This document shows, piece by piece, positions 23,861 through 37,059 of a stretch of DNA of 64,000 bases. The stretch comes from Sipunculus nudus. Taxonomy: Eukaryota > Annelida > Sipuncula > Golfingiida > Sipunculidae. The first letter of the stretch is position 1, and each line of letters starts with the position of its first letter. The notes below the pieces were generated by a model that saw only the letters and a program-made list of their open reading frames with translations, was not told where the DNA came from and ran no database searches. The stretch lies in the NCBI GenBank assembly GCA_026874595.1, contig CM049314.1:54421812-54485811 (forward strand), read 5' to 3'. The translations under genes were made by a program, and so were the position numbers.

Positions 23861-25359
23861 GGTCATAATAGACGATGATGATGATGCTGATGATGATTAT
23901 GAAAGCAGCAGTACCACTAGAATGTTTTGAATCTTCCACGTTTCAGGTTTTCTCAATGCTGAGCCAGAAAAGAATTCGGAAATTTCAATTTCCATAGTTA
24001 AGCCATAAGACTACTTCTGGAAAAACTTCTGTGTTTTTTTCTGAGATTTTACTGGGACAATTTTCAAGTTCAACACCATAACGTGACCTCACCTTTTATA
24101 TTTTTAAATGCCTAGACGAAGGCGCATCTTGATCTCCACAAACGTGATTTCTAAATACGTGTTTATGATCAAGATGACACTTTACTGTATTTTAGTTACA
24201 TGAAGATTTTTTAGTACAGTTTTACTAATTATGGAACAGGGTATGACTAAATGACTGATGTTAATTAAAGATAAATATGTAGCAAAGTGGACAGAAAATG
24301 ATATTTGGTTTTTATTTACTGAACCCATATGTCTATAATACAAATTTTCATACATTCAAATTTTTAAATACTGGTCATTAGTTATGCATTTCTATGCAAA
24401 ATGCAAACATGTATTGTAAAATATATGTTTACGTAAAGTTAGCAAAATTTACAAATGTAATAAATTCCGAAGAGGCAGATGATGAAGATGCTTTTAAAAT
24501 TAACACACTGAAGGTATTTTATACAGTTGAGTAATTCAAATATTGAACATACAATATCGTAATCACTAGACAGTCCTTTGTATAAGTCAGACCTGAAAAA
24601 CATAGGGAAGGATTTAAATGCAGACGCCAATGATGTAATATTGTATTTAATCCTTAATGATTTCAGTCTAAAATAACGACCCAGTTGAAATTTCTAACTT
24701 TTACGGTTTTCTTTTTTTTTAAATTATGTTGTAAACTGTTTTCATACATATTTCTTCTTAATCATGACGTTCGCCTCATATCCTTTCTGATTTGTTTGAT
24801 TACTGTCATCTTCCAGTGGCGATTTGTTGAAATGTCCTGCATGTTGGTTTTAAAAGCCCATGGGGGATACCACATGCATATATAGTACATCCATTGTCAA
24901 CAGAGAGTTGTATTGCATTGTATTGTATTAAACGTTTATTGCCATGTGTATCTTATACTGAATGTTTTGTTGCATATTTTATTGTCTTGTTTATTATATT
25001 TTATAAGGTGTTATACATTGGGAATAGTACATTTATTTTGCTGCAGTTTATTGGTTTTATTTATTATAAATGTATTGTATTGCATTACATTGTATAATTA
25101 TTTGTTTTTGTATATTGTATTATATTGTGCAATATATAGTACTGCCTCATTAATTTTTATACCCGTTTCCTGGTGAATGTAATATCTTCATTTCAACGTG
25201 TCTGCTAATTCTGTATTGCAACATGAAACTAAAACTAAGGATAATACCCGCAGACACACAAATAAAGAAACATATACTCATCCTTGCTTATATATGCAAA
25301 TCTTGAACGCCTTCACTAGCTATATGGGCGCCGGTTATTACTCTTTCGCAGAAACCTTC
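23861..25359. other. No gene seen; AT-rich with TATTG-like repeats
   Basis: AT-rich sequence with many short ORFs of no recognisable domain. From 24,905 to 25,130 there is an imperfect pentanucleotide TATTG repeat. Confidence 0.5.
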
Positions 25360-25720
25360 ATTTTTTCTCAAAAAAGCACGTTAGATCAAGCCTGCTCATG
25401 CTCCAGTAAAGTTTCATCATCGGGGTGCGTCTACTGCGCCTCAGCCGCGCCTCAACTCGTCAGCCCTTGCTAATCTATTCAATAATAACACCTAATCAAA
25501 TAACCAGTTCGATTAGCTGACAAATTGCATCAATTGGCCGCTTGAATTCCGCGGCCCACCAATTGCCATATCGACGTAACAAGGCTTATTCGCCGTCAAA
25601 ATGAGCTTTGGCCCCAATCGAAACAGTCCAAAGCCACTAACAAAAGCCGTGAGCAAACCGGGCAAGAATAGCTTTTCATTTGGTAGGCGTTAGTTCTTTA
25701 TTTATAAACCTTAAATAAGG
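25360..25720. other. GC-richer non-coding island (candidate conserved element)
   Basis: Complex, non-repetitive sequence that stands out from its AT-rich surroundings. It has several ATTAG/TAATC and CAATTGGCC motifs that fit homeodomain sites and no sustained coding frame or splice-flanked exon. A conserved regulatory role is inference. Confidence 0.35.
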
Positions 25721-26059
25721 ACCTCCTTTTGTCACGTCATCGATTTCAGTTGTCACACGGGGAACATTCTATAGAAATGTCAAGCACGGGAGAAGTTTCC
25801 ATTATGCTCTGAATGAGGTCCAAGTGACAGCTTGCTTGTCGGATTACCTTGGGGTCAATTATTCTATTTCTTCCGTGGAGGAAATATTTGTCAGAAGTAC
25901 ACACAACCGCTTTCCTTCACCGGTGTGACTGAGAACTTATCTGTTACAACTGTTTCTATTGTATGGCACGATATGGCGCCCCGAGAATTAGGGGCAGGGT
26001 ATTTTTTTTCTTTTAAGGTAAACAGATAATGATAAAATAAAATATGAATGAAAAGGTTT

Positions 26060-26900
26060 TGAATATGAAAAGGAAATTTAAAGACATATTGATGATGATA
26101 ACAATGGCAAGGATTTTGAAAGTGGTTCTGAAAGAGGATGATGAATAAAAATTACGAGGACCAAAGTAGTCATTTTATGATATAACAATGAGGAAGACAC
26201 GAGTAGCATCTGACAGGATTTTAATGACGTGCATGTGACGGTGACAACATACGGACACGAAGCGTGTCCTGCTGATGACGTTGAAATTACAAACCCGGGA
26301 AGACATTGACGAAGAAGTTGATAAACAGGGGAAAACATTGATAAAAAAATGTTTTAATTAAATATTTCATGGAGTGGGATTAATAACATTATGTTTATGG
26401 TATTTTTTTTATTATAGTCGGGGTTTCTGATAAGTCTTTAGTGGGATTAAGACGTGGATAAGAAAGTGATGAGAGATGATGATGTAAGTATGACGCAACA
26501 GTAGGAGACTGCAGTTTTTCAGACTCTAGTAACCCGACTTTAACAAAAATATTGTTTAGTTTAACAGTATAGAACCAAACACTGAAACCTTGTAACGACG
26601 ACGACTATGGTAGTAACAGCCAGGATGCTGTAAATGGATGACGTCACGTCTAAAATATATGATGAGTAGGCTGAAATTTTTGTGACGTCGACAGTGACAC
26701 CAACAGTGGTATAGTCGTGATTGCGTAATTGCTATAGTGACGTTCAGAAGAATTTAAGTTTGACATAGAGTGTAACAGGATCGAACTGATGGCACAAAGA
26801 TGATGGTGACATTGACTGGCACTGTGATGTATGATGAAGCATAGGATGAGGAGGCATTCATCGAAAGCCTCTTCCGTGTGGGAGTAGGTGTGAGCCTTGA
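26060..26900. repeat. Decayed GATGA/GTGACG-rich repeat tract
   Basis: Diffuse repetition of GATGATGA, GTGACG and GACGAC words over about 0.8 kb, with a CRE palindrome TGACGTCA near 26,640. The opposite strand yields Ser/His-rich ORF artefacts. It is best explained as an old simple-sequence array. Confidence 0.4.
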
Positions 26901-27669
26901 TGTGAATTGCCAAGAGGCCTTGTGTGGCGTACCTCTAGATAAGGGGAACCATGCCGGAAACGAAGATTGTTAAAGTAATAGTTTGCGCATTTTCTTCCCA
27001 AATTTATAATTAACACTGATCTGGCGTACCTTAATTTATGCCGCATGAAAACAAGTCGACACACATATATATATGTATACCAGCTACACATCACCCGGTG
27101 TTAAATACACAAAACAATATACATGTACACATTGACTTTATCGGAAATGATGAATTAATTGGTACTTCATATTGGACATTGTTGGTAGTCAAGCAGGTGT
27201 ATAGTCCGACTCAGGTCTTACGTGCTTGTGTGTGTAGATGTAATATAGCTAAGTATTTATATAATTATATTTCCTGTACGTTCTGTATATTATAGACTCC
27301 AACTCGGCAATGCTTATTTTGGCTTGGTCACAAGATGTACAGATATACTGTTAAATATGCCATAAACTAGTATATAAGGTCCCGGCATAGTAGGAAAGTG
27401 ATCTGTGTTACTCTTTCTCTCTACACAAAATTAACCCATATATAAATGTGATGATGCGTATAGAATATTGTAAAATGAGGCTACAAATTATGCGAAGAGA
27501 TATTTGCCTTACGGTTTGACTGACCTCTGTGATCTAGAGAAATCTTTTAGAATTAAACAATTCAGCATCATTGTCATGGAGAACATCTTAACGCTGTGTC
27601 AGATTGATAAAGTCGTTACGACAATACTAATGAAGTGTGAAAACAAAACTGATTATAACCATAACGACA

Positions 27670-28260
27670 TTGATAATTAATGTAAGGTGGCGGTTTTGTC
27701 TGCTACCACATAGCTGTGTTATTAATGACATAATGAGACGGGAGGTCCCGCCTGCATCCCGACCCACCAACCCCTGAGACCAGATGGGCGGTAGCGCGCC
27801 AATAGTAAATTAGATCTAACTGTATCACCATTGATTTGACTTGACAATGAAAATATTGTTACCTATTACAAGCATAAGATGAGCCCAGGGCGGTCTGGTG
27901 GCCATTATGAAATTGCCTGCGTTTTGGTTCATCAAAGGGTAGGCAAAATTATGTTAGCACGCCCCGGGGCGGATGTGCCTGAAGACCGCATGCCCGGGCT
28001 CACGCGCGCCCGTGGTGACGAGGGTGGGACAAAGACATTAACGGTCTGTCGTTGTTGTCACGCCTTTCATGACCGCCCACTGTCAACTGATCTTATTTAT
28101 GTCACCAAATGCCGGGCTACGATTCCTCCAGGGTTTCGTTTCAAGTCAGAAACTTGGCGGTTTGATTTTTTTCTTCTCATTGTATTTTGCCTAATAAAAG
28201 GAGCGTTTGTGGCGATTTGTGTGTTAGTGAGGAATAGCCTGCCAATACCGGTGTATTGAT
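27670..28260. other. GC-richer non-coding island
   Basis: Balanced composition with CpG-rich segments such as GGGAGGTCCCGCC and GCCCCGGGGCGG, and mixed homeodomain-like words. A 126-codon plus-strand ORF (27,879-28,259) spans it. It lacks a recognised domain and starts from a weak context, so I treat it as incidental. Candidate regulatory element. Confidence 0.35.
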
Positions 28261-28599
28261 ATATCAAATGAAATAAGGGAAGAACCGGATGGATAGGAAC
28301 AGGACCGGATGAGCGGCAGGGGGTATTATGAACATTTTATGATAATACATGTAAAGATTAACTACCCCTAAACCGATAAGATGCCGAAGCTCAAAAGGAT
28401 GGCCAACGGGCAAATCAAAATTCAACTAACTGGTACAAGGAGCTGGTATTTGATGTAATGAAAAAAGTAAGTATTTAGAAAGAGAATCGAAAATTGCAAT
28501 AGGTCTATTTTCCTTTATTTCCTGTTTGTGCGTGCATGTGTATGTGTTATTTGTGTTAGTTGTAAATGTCATAAGTACACAGGGTATTACGTCAAGAGA

Positions 28600-28815
28600 A
28601 AGTTTTTTGCAGCGTTGTTACATTGTATTCCCATTTTAGGCATGGTCACCATGTGAAATACATCAAGGAGAGGATGGAGAGGGGTTCGATTCCTGGCATG
28701 ACTATGAGAGATGGTTTTGTGGCCGTCTAAGTTCAGTGGTTTTCTCCTGTTTTCCCAGTTTCCTCCACTTCTTGGGACTACCGAAAAGCAGCAAAGCCCC
28801 ATAGATAAATAAAGT
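28600..28815 (+). mobile_element. tRNA-derived SINE, probable
   Basis: B-box GGGTTCGATTCCTGG at about 28,682-28,696, followed by a GTGGTTTTCTCC...TTTCCTCCACTTC body of a kind seen in many invertebrate SINEs, and ending in a TAAATAAAG-type AT-rich tail near 28,805. The upstream A-box is not clear. Confidence 0.45.
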
Positions 28816-30058
28816 TTAAAGTTCTACACTAGGAACAGAAGGAGAGGGAAACGGAATTATTGAACGTTCAGATACATTTATGTGCTCAATGTACACGGCG
28901 TCTTGACAGACTCTCAATACCTAGAAGAATTAGAATACATGGGGGGGGGGGGTTCAACACCGTCCTAAGAAAATAAAACCCCTCTAACCCCATGTTCATG
29001 GCACATTCAAACACTGCGCTTTCATTTCCATTTTCTTTTGCGCCCCGATAAATATCAACAATGCACTAAATGCACTTTCGTAAACTTATTGGTGAACAAA
29101 TGTAAAAAAAATATCATAGCGAAAGGACCCTCGTTCGAACCTTGCCATTGCATTTCAGCCAGCTTTTCACCTATCTGTCTGTAGAAGTTCTGTGATTTCT
29201 GGCTTACCCTGCGTACATATTCATGTACTGTAAGTCATTGCTGTCTAGGAAGTTCTTATAACGCCAAGGTGACGGATTAAAGAGCTTGTTTACCAACAGG
29301 CTGTTGTACATAGTAAACACGGTACATGAAACATTATGTAACCTAAGGTGGTCGGTTGCATATTTGCGGAAATTAAAAGGCAACTAGTTCCAAAATGAAT
29401 CTCGCAAACCCATGATGCGTCTGATTTACCGCCAGGTGTCCTTGTTGAACGAGTTGGATTAGTTTGACTATGTTATGAGACGTTGACATTAGCTAAATGA
29501 ACACTCTGTGTGCAGTTATGTATTCGTTTTCTGGCCTGTTTTTATAAATGAGTCAAGGGATCATCTCTAGTTAATAAACGTCAGTTCTCGGAATAGGCAC
29601 CACTAAAGACAGAATGGTGAGTCCAAATAAAAGCTCAGAGACTCGCAGTTATACAGGACTCAAAGAAGACTTATTTTATTATCATGTTTACATCTAACCC
29701 CGATAATACCAAATAATCCTTAACGTATAGTAAGCTTCATCCTCAATCGATCGGTTATACGGCTATGTTTCAAAATATCTCAGATCATTAGATGAAACTC
29801 CTGGTTGTAAAAGTTTGTTACACAGATCTAATTTACAGTAGTATATGGTCCTAACTCATCAAAAGCACAGCAGGTTATGTTGCATAAGTATAATTTCACA
29901 GAAGTCCCGGCAGGTAAAGCTACTGTTAGTTGAACTGATATACGTTGCTCGCTAAACGTTTCGCATATTAAAGTTGTTTTGGCATATTCCTGAGAATCAC
30001 TGCTTGGCTCAGTATCTCATCTTTAATGTCTTGTCTCATATCTATTTAACTCACTATT

Positions 30059-30113
<55 letters not shown>

Positions 30114-31811
30114 CTGTATAAATCGCCTGACCGCTTACTTAAAAAGACATTTATATTTATTGCATGAATACATGTATAGCAAATATATATCTCTTTTTAG
30201 ACTGTATCCACCAAAGGTACATTCGAGTGTATTTATCCAGGAGCTCTATAACCCCATGTAAAGTGGAATCATTTGACATGTACAACAAAGTCTGTATAGA
30301 GAGTAATACACAAAGCCTGGTATACAGAGAACCATTGTACAGCTGTACGCCCTCACCTCACACCCCGGGGGGACGACAATGAACCCAAACGTTTACTCAA
30401 AACCCAGCCTGAATACCCGTACATAATATGTCCTATACATGTATCAAAGGGACCCCTATATGTATCTCTGTATTGAGAGAGTATGTCAACAATATCGGGA
30501 GTCCAGGACAATTGCAAACGATCATTGTGCTAAGCGGCCGGAAGAAGAAATGATACGACACAAGTTGCAGGTGTTCGGTGAGCCGCCTATCGATTACATT
30601 GTCAAACTGTGCCCGGCCGATGGTTTAAAACACGTCATCCAATGAAGTCCGAGCAAGAAATCAAACAAGAGATCCCCTTACAGCCACTTTACAAATAGAT
30701 ACCATTTTCAAATTTTGTCAGCTTCTTATACCTCCAAATGAAAATGTGACAATGTCCTGTCAGCACGTGAGATGAGGTTAAGGGTTTTTTCATCTTCTGG
30801 TCCTCTTGTTCAGTTTGAAAGATCAGTATTAAAGACTTTTTGAAGGGTTTGACAAAACTTACCCATATATATGAAAAGAGTGGAAATAAACTGTAGGACC
30901 GGGAGTGTTGGACATCCATCATGGTAGTTAAACCGAACCAATCAGGAGATAAAATTGAGACGGACACACTCGGTGAACCTAATTATTTATAAACAACGGG
31001 AGAAATTTTGTAGTTTCAAAGCGGACAAAAGTTTAAGGAAAATACCATTGATGGAACGCATGGCTAATAACAAACTTGAACAACGCCGTCTTGAATTAAG
31101 AACCTTTAAAAAACGACACGTAAACTTTTATGTTCTTTTGTCATTACAATAATATTGATAACTTTATAAACAACTTTTTTAGGACTTAAGATGCTGAAAA
31201 CTTACTGAACATAATCCCGAAAATATTTTATTACCTTCCAAAAATGTTTTTGAAATAATTTTGTATTTCGAGTTGCTGAGAAATAAATAGATAACTTGAC
31301 AGGATTTTATAATTACAGAATAGATCCAGTAGTGGTAAAATTTCGTTTTGAACATTGATCTGAAGTGGGGCAGGACTTTGGCTTGCCAAGGTACATTACG
31401 ATGCATTCAGTTCTATGCCGGTATCCACATTTGGACTACAGCAGTAAAGGTTACTAAAAGAAGAATGGAAAATGATCTTTCCAAAAGCAACCCAGCTTTT
31501 AGGGGTTCAGTTAATAACAAACTTTCATGACAAATTTTCATATGATACCTCTCCGAACCTACGAAAATTTAAAGCAGCATAAGTTGAAAGAATATGGCAC
31601 GAATGACCAAATATAGGGTTCTCATGTGAAATCAGATAACGATCTGCTCAAGTATAAACAAGGCAGCCCTAACGAGGAGAAAAGCATGAAGGTCTTTTTC
31701 GGGAGACAATTTAAAGTAAAGATGCAGTATCAAACCTACGTTTTCACGCTTGGTATGAAATAGCGAGGTTCTATATTCTAGCCTGTTTATTGACATGTTG
31801 TCAAACATATA

Positions 31812-31814
<3 letters not shown>
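28816..31814. other. No gene seen; (TA)n at 30,063-30,111
   Basis: About 3 kb of mixed sequence without coding support. It contains a poly-G run at about 28,941, a (TA)n array and short ORFs with no recognisable domain. The stretches at 29,140-29,620 and 30,280-30,660 are less AT-rich and could be old repeats or non-coding islands. Confidence 0.45.
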
Positions 31815-31874
<60 letters not shown>

Positions 31875-31885
31875 TTATATATATA
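31815..31885. repeat. (TA)n microsatellite
   Basis: Long TA run with a few interruptions, directly abutting the left end of the TCGCGA element. A TA-rich site is the expected target for a TA-inserting transposon. Confidence 0.9.
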
Positions 31886-32296
31886 CTGTGGTTGCCTTTT
31901 TGTTCGCGAGGGTTTAAATTTCGCGATATTCGCGAATGGGAAATAATCGCGAAAATGAAACCCTCAGGAATAATTGGCCAATTGAGTATGTCCTCCTTAT
32001 TCAGTAAAACCAATACTAGAACAGTGAGAGCTTTTATAATAAATTACATGCAGGTATAGTGAAAACGTTTTCTTAAATTTGAACTAAACTACCTGTGCTG
32101 TGTTTACGGGACCATCGTTATATGAGCAGAATATCACAAACTCATGACTTATTCTCATTTTATAATATAAACAGGTATGGCTTTACTAAAGTTTTTATAT
32201 AGGTTCTGGAGAGATCGCGAAAATGAAACCCTCGCGAATCATTCAAAATGGAGAAATCGCGAAATTTCAGCCTCGCGAATATGAAACCAACGACAG
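31886..32296 (+). mobile_element. TTCGCGA-rich MITE, copy 1
   Basis: A 411-bp element with inverted ends (CTGTGGTTGCCTTTTTGTTC at left; CTGTCGTTGGTTTCATATTC at right on the minus strand), flanked by TA at 31,884-31,885 and 32,297-32,298. TTCGCGA or TCGCGA palindromes recur in both terminal regions together with GAAACCCTC blocks. There is no ORF. It matches 49,936-50,364 in the opposite orientation over its whole length. Confidence 0.8.
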
Positions 32297-32298
32297 TA

Positions 32299-33658
32299 TA
32301 TATTTGATATACATGTCGTCAACCATTGCCATGGTTGTTTAAATACTATCGTGGCTGTGAATCCCGGCCTATAATTCTATTTGATATTATTTTATAAATA
32401 GATAATTAAATTATGGTTACCACAAGTGTCTTGTTAGAAAGACTGCAGTATTTTATTATAAGATAAAAATATAACTTAAAGCTATATCTTAATCGTTACC
32501 AAAAAACAGACGTTTAGAACTTTCATATAGCTATTCCGATATATGTGCTTATTTTACAGGTTTAATAGTGAGTTAACACTGTCTTACTTAAATGTAGATA
32601 AGCGAATCTTTGACAGTTATAGAGGTAACTGCTGCGTATAAATTTGATGACTGTGGGATTGAGAACGAATATATAGCGATATTGTTGGAAATTTTGAATA
32701 AAAAACTAACAGTATGGTTTAACTTTAAATCCGAGGGGGTTGAGCAAAAACAAAAATTATGGTTCTACAATATTTTATTTCAATTCTCAGGGAATTAAGA
32801 AATTGTCAATATAAGTAAAAAAAAGTATTTCACTCCACGGGTTAAAGATATTCAGTTAATTTTCTCTCTGGTTGAAGTTTCACATAGTTTATCAGTAAAC
32901 ATTTTCCACCTGTTTAAAATAATAACTGTAGATTTACAATGTTTCAAAGGATGCAAATATACCAATTAACTTTTTTACAGCTTATAATTTGAAAGTAAAC
33001 TTTACTAGTATATGCATACATCAGGAATCTTTGTGGGTTTTTTTTTTTCTTCATTTATTTAGCCAACTGCTGTTATTAAGGCCTGAGACTTAATTGTCAA
33101 GTTATATTTTAAAAAAGGTTTTGGAAGCTCTTGTAATTAAATTGAAAAATAAATAATGCAATGTATTCATGTTCATTGCAGCATACCATTTGCAATTAAT
33201 CTGGCAGTTCCAGAAAACATTGCCTAATTTAAATGGAAACCCCAAAGTGGAACAGACTATAGTAAAATCCTGTCCCCATTCCCATAATAACTGCATCACA
33301 GAGGACTGAATAATTGATAATTAAACCACTTTCATCGTAACCGTCATCCTCCTAAACTGACAGCAACATCTGCAGGCAGTAGGCGTATCACGAATGAATG
33401 TATGATACAACTCATCTGTAAATTCTGTATGTATCTCTGTTAAAGGTTATGAGGTGTAAGGTACAACGTTCCTTTTTGGACCTCTCTTACCTGATATCAC
33501 TAAACGTGTTTTAGTGTTAGAATATTTAATATTGGCTCGTACTGTCCTCTTCCAAACTCAATCATACTAATGTGTCAGATGTTAGGTTATTGAGGCCAGT
33601 TTGTCCAAATTCAAGTGATATATTAAAATATCTACATTTAATACATATATATATACAG

Positions 33659-33710
<52 letters not shown>

Positions 33711-34340
33711 ATACGTTCAGGTCAAACAGCAGTATTTTGCGATGTTTAATTATAATAAGTAATATTTAAATATAATATATTTATATAATATTATAAAGGT
33801 AAATAAATAAAATATTTATATGTTTGGTATTTATATTTGATTTTATCAATACAAAAAAAATAAAATTTTCAAGATTCTAAAATGATTTTCCCCCGGATTA
33901 TGCACGTTTAAAAAATACATAAATCTTCGTATACCGCACGTATACATTGTATTCAAAGACACATATCGAGAGCTCCAGATTAATAGATTTAATTGTTTTC
34001 TGATATCAGCTGCTTCGCAGACAAGCAGAAGTAAAAAAGGAGTCAGAGCGAAGAGGAGTAACTGTTAATTATTTTGTAAAGGCGTGGGGTTATCTTCAAT
34101 TCAGCGAGGTAAAAACTACAAAATTCAGGTGTCCTAGATTGTCCTCAAAGTAAGTATTGAAATTATTGCATTTAAATTTATACTGAAGTTGCCATTTGCA
34201 TATTTGCCATTTACAAGGGTAAAAATATCCTTGGTTGAATTTATGTGATGCGAAAGCCCTCTCAGTTCAGAGTAGGATTTATAAAGGATGTATGTTGCAT
34301 AGGCAAAAAATAAACTACACCGAGCCGTAGTTTTGAATTC
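32299..34340. other. No gene seen; AT-rich, (TA)n at 33,661-33,706
   Basis: AT-rich sequence with short unsupported ORFs and a TA array. No recognisable RNA or repeat family apart from the microsatellite. Confidence 0.5.
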
Positions 34341-34860
34341 TGTCACAGAGCATAACGAACTCAGTGCGGGTTGCCGGGGGTTGTCATGGGATTCCCAGGA
34401 CCGGGGTGCCCCTCCGTGCCCCTATTATTCCCCCAAGTCATAAGTTCACGCCCTCTACCTCCCATTAACATAGCCTGAAAGAGCCAGAAGAATGGGAGGA
34501 GAGCTTTTATAAATTTTTATTGTGTCTACAAACACGGGGAATTTAAAATAGCCTGCGATTATGTTGTGACACACAAAAGGCGTCTCATCGGCCCAATTGA
34601 TAAGTATTGGAGGGGCGCGAAACGCATTGTGACGCCGTGTATGCAGTCACAATACGCTGTATTTGTGTGAGAGCTGAGGTTTTATGCCCTAACACTGGAG
34701 CCTGTAAAGAGCTCCATTATCACCTGTGTCCAAGTGTTTTGCGTTCTTGTCAAGTTACGACCTGGCACACAACGCGACATAACGGGCCAGCCAGGGTTTG
34801 AGTTAAGAGCAAGTTGAATGCCTACAAGGGGCACACCCTCGGCAGGATACTTTTGAGTTT
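34341..34860. other. GC-richer region upstream of promoter
   Basis: Composition rises from here to about 35,450, with balanced complex sequence and few repeats. It directly precedes the TATA promoter and could be proximal regulatory DNA. A 64-codon ORF at 34,607-34,801 has several cysteines but no splice context or recognised domain. Confidence 0.4.
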
Positions 34861-35006
34861 GTAATTAATAGTCAGGTCTATTTCCTGGCCCAGCGCTTCC
34901 CCTCCCTGGCCAGGATATAAGGATCCCGCGCTCAGGAAGACTCCAGCACAGTCCGTGAGCCAGTCCTGCAGACCCGCTGCGGGCTAGCAGCTTTGGTGAC
35001 GAAACC
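34861..35006 (+). promoter_or_regulatory. TATA-box promoter with short 5' UTR
   Basis: TATAAGG at 34,916-34,922 sits in a GC-rich context about 90 bp before an ATG. A start site about 30 bp downstream of the TATA box (near 34,945) would give a 5' UTR of about 60 nt. A homeodomain-type GTAATTAATAG lies at 34,861. The combination of TATA box, short leader, good ATG context and a splice donor after it supports a real promoter. Confidence 0.5.
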
Positions 35007-35048
35007 ATGAACGCCGTGTCCCCGGCTTTCATGTCCTCTGTTCTTCAG
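35007..35048 (+). CDS. Short first coding exon of an unidentified gene
   Basis: ATG at 35,007 in good context (GAAACCATGA) opens 14 codons reading MNAVSPAFMSSVLQ, ending in CAG followed by donor GTAACC (CAG|GTAACC), phase 0. I do not recognise the protein. A downstream exon in the remaining 29 kb could not be identified, so the next exon is far away or outside. A tiny first coding exon with a long first intron and many GC-richer islands around it is common for developmental transcription-factor genes, but that is inference only. The alternative is a chance ATG plus donor. Confidence 0.4.
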
Positions 35049-36096
35049 GTAACCTTTGTTAGTGATTCGACGCACAGCTTATATCCGTCAGCGAGCCGCA
35101 AATCGAACATAAGGACATCTTTCTGTAGCCCTTTCTGCCACCAGAGCTTGCAGTCAAGTGAAAATATCAATAAAGTTCCTTTTCAATCGTTGGCCTTTTA
35201 AGTGCAAGAATGCATCTTCAGCCCCTGTCGGGAACTAACTGGAGCGCACCTTGTCAAATGCCTGTTTGAACACACAAGGTGGCTCGTCTTAAGAACACGT
35301 TTGATTCTTAACCTCTGTCAAGTCAGTCTTGCAGCTATTAGCCACCGGCGCGTGCAACAAGACGCCAATAGCTACACGCTTCCTCTCTCCCTCATTAAAA
35401 ACACCCTTAAGAAACTTTTTAGAAAATCCTTTAAACCAGTAAGACCCGGGCGCTTCAAATGAACAGTAATAAAGAAATCAGTTCTGACTTTCGCCCAATA
35501 AGAGACTGTTTTAGCAAAGCATTCACACTCAGAATGCTCCGAGCAGATGTAATACTGGGCCACAAAGATAAGCCAGTTTTATTTTGTCATCCATTAAGGC
35601 TCCTTCTGATTGAAGATGGCACCGTTATGTGTCAGCTCCTAAAATCTAAATTAAGTATAAAATATCAGACTTCATTTCATTACAAATAGCGACAATAGTG
35701 TTTGTTCAGCCCGAATTCCCAGTAAATTCATGGTATTATTTTTGCTTTTTTGACTAACACATAAACTTGAAGAACAGGGCGGACAATGGTGAGCTCATTC
35801 AATGTTAATCTTATCTCAAAGACATTAAAACACACAGTGTATAACAAAGTATATATTTATTTTAAAGATATTTTATCTGGATGGCCTATTCAGCACAATT
35901 TGCTGATTTTCAAAAGGGTTCTGAGTCCAGTGAACAGTTGTATACACATAAAAGGCAAATTTACTACACCCATCCTATATGGACCCGACTCTATAAACTC
36001 GCCATTAGGTATAGTGGCAACCCCATGTCCCTTGGCACTGCATAGCAGTAAGGGAGCAGAGTATAAGTCTATTATTTATATATATATAACATTTTA
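35049..36096. other. Putative intron 1 start; no coding
   Basis: 35,049-35,450 remains complex and GC-richer and could be an intronic regulatory island. After 35,460 the composition becomes AT-rich. Short ORFs on both strands show no domain. Confidence 0.4.
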
Positions 36097-36158
36097 ATAA
36101 AGTAACTAAATTATATAATAGTCTATATATAGACTATTATATAATTTAGTTACTTTAT
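36097..36158. repeat. Perfect 62-bp palindrome
   Basis: 31-bp arms with no loop: the left arm starts ATAAAGTAACTAAATTATAT and the right arm is its exact reverse complement, with the centre between 36,127 and 36,128. The sequence can extrude a cruciform. No transposon features are recognised around it. Confidence 0.95.
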
Positions 36159-36804
36159 AAAATATTGTACATAATTAATACAATTTCAGTTTTATGAAAG
36201 ACATATTAATTACGGATTATTTGTTAACGTAAAAATCATTAATTTGTTTAAAAAGCTGTAAATAATTGTAGCATGTTATATGAAATTGAGAGAGGACAAA
36301 AGTGAATATTTCTTCAAAACTGACGTGCAACTGCCAAAATAAATCCATATCATACGTGAATAAATCCAATTTTCTTTGTTGTTTCAGTTTCGTATTGTTT
36401 ACTCTGCAGATAGAGGCCAATGAAGAGGGTCCTTTTTTACCTTTATTAAGCCATTTTTTTACTCAAACATCAGCTTTACCTTTTTGATTTTTGATATGAT
36501 TTAAGTTGCATTTTGTTTTCTCTATACTGGAGTTTTATTACGAAGTACCTGGTGCAGAGAGTTATTGCTGCAACAAACCACCATCACTCTATTAATATTC
36601 CAGAGTGAACATATGTTTTAACATAAGTTTATACTTTTCTTCAATGTTGTTCCTAATGTGTGATTAAAGCATCCTATTGGTGTTCTTATGAGGGTTATTA
36701 GGGAAAGGTAATATAATAATTTCATTGGTTATCAGTAGAACATCTAATTTTTTTTTATTTAAAAGCAGTTTATAAATTTAAAAAATATAATAAGGATCAC
36801 TATG

Positions 36805-36854
<50 letters not shown>

Positions 36855-37059
36855 CAGATACGTAACTAACATTATGTATTAATTTATTGTCAGTATCAGC
36901 ATTAGTGATTCTATAATTAATTTAAGATTTCATGTTCTATCCATATATGTTTTCGTTCATTTCTTATTTAAATGTATAAAGAGTTCATGTTTTGTTTTAT
37001 GCTATTGTTGCTCTGATAGTATAAATTTTTTTTTTTTTTTGTAAAATAATCTTTCTCCA
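36159..37059. other. No gene seen; AT-rich, (TA)n at 36,808-36,851
   Basis: Low-complexity AT-rich DNA with a TA array and a poly-T run near 37,027. No coding support. Confidence 0.5.

Noticed and set aside
27879-28259. 126-codon ORF as a gene
   Set aside because: No domain, poor start context and no exon boundaries; it only reflects locally higher GC.
29130-29150. tRNA B-box-like GTTCGAACC
   Set aside because: No A-box at a suitable distance and no cloverleaf.
34607-34801. 64-codon Cys-containing ORF as an exon
   Set aside because: No splice sites, no recognised domain, and it lies just upstream of a TATA promoter on the same strand.
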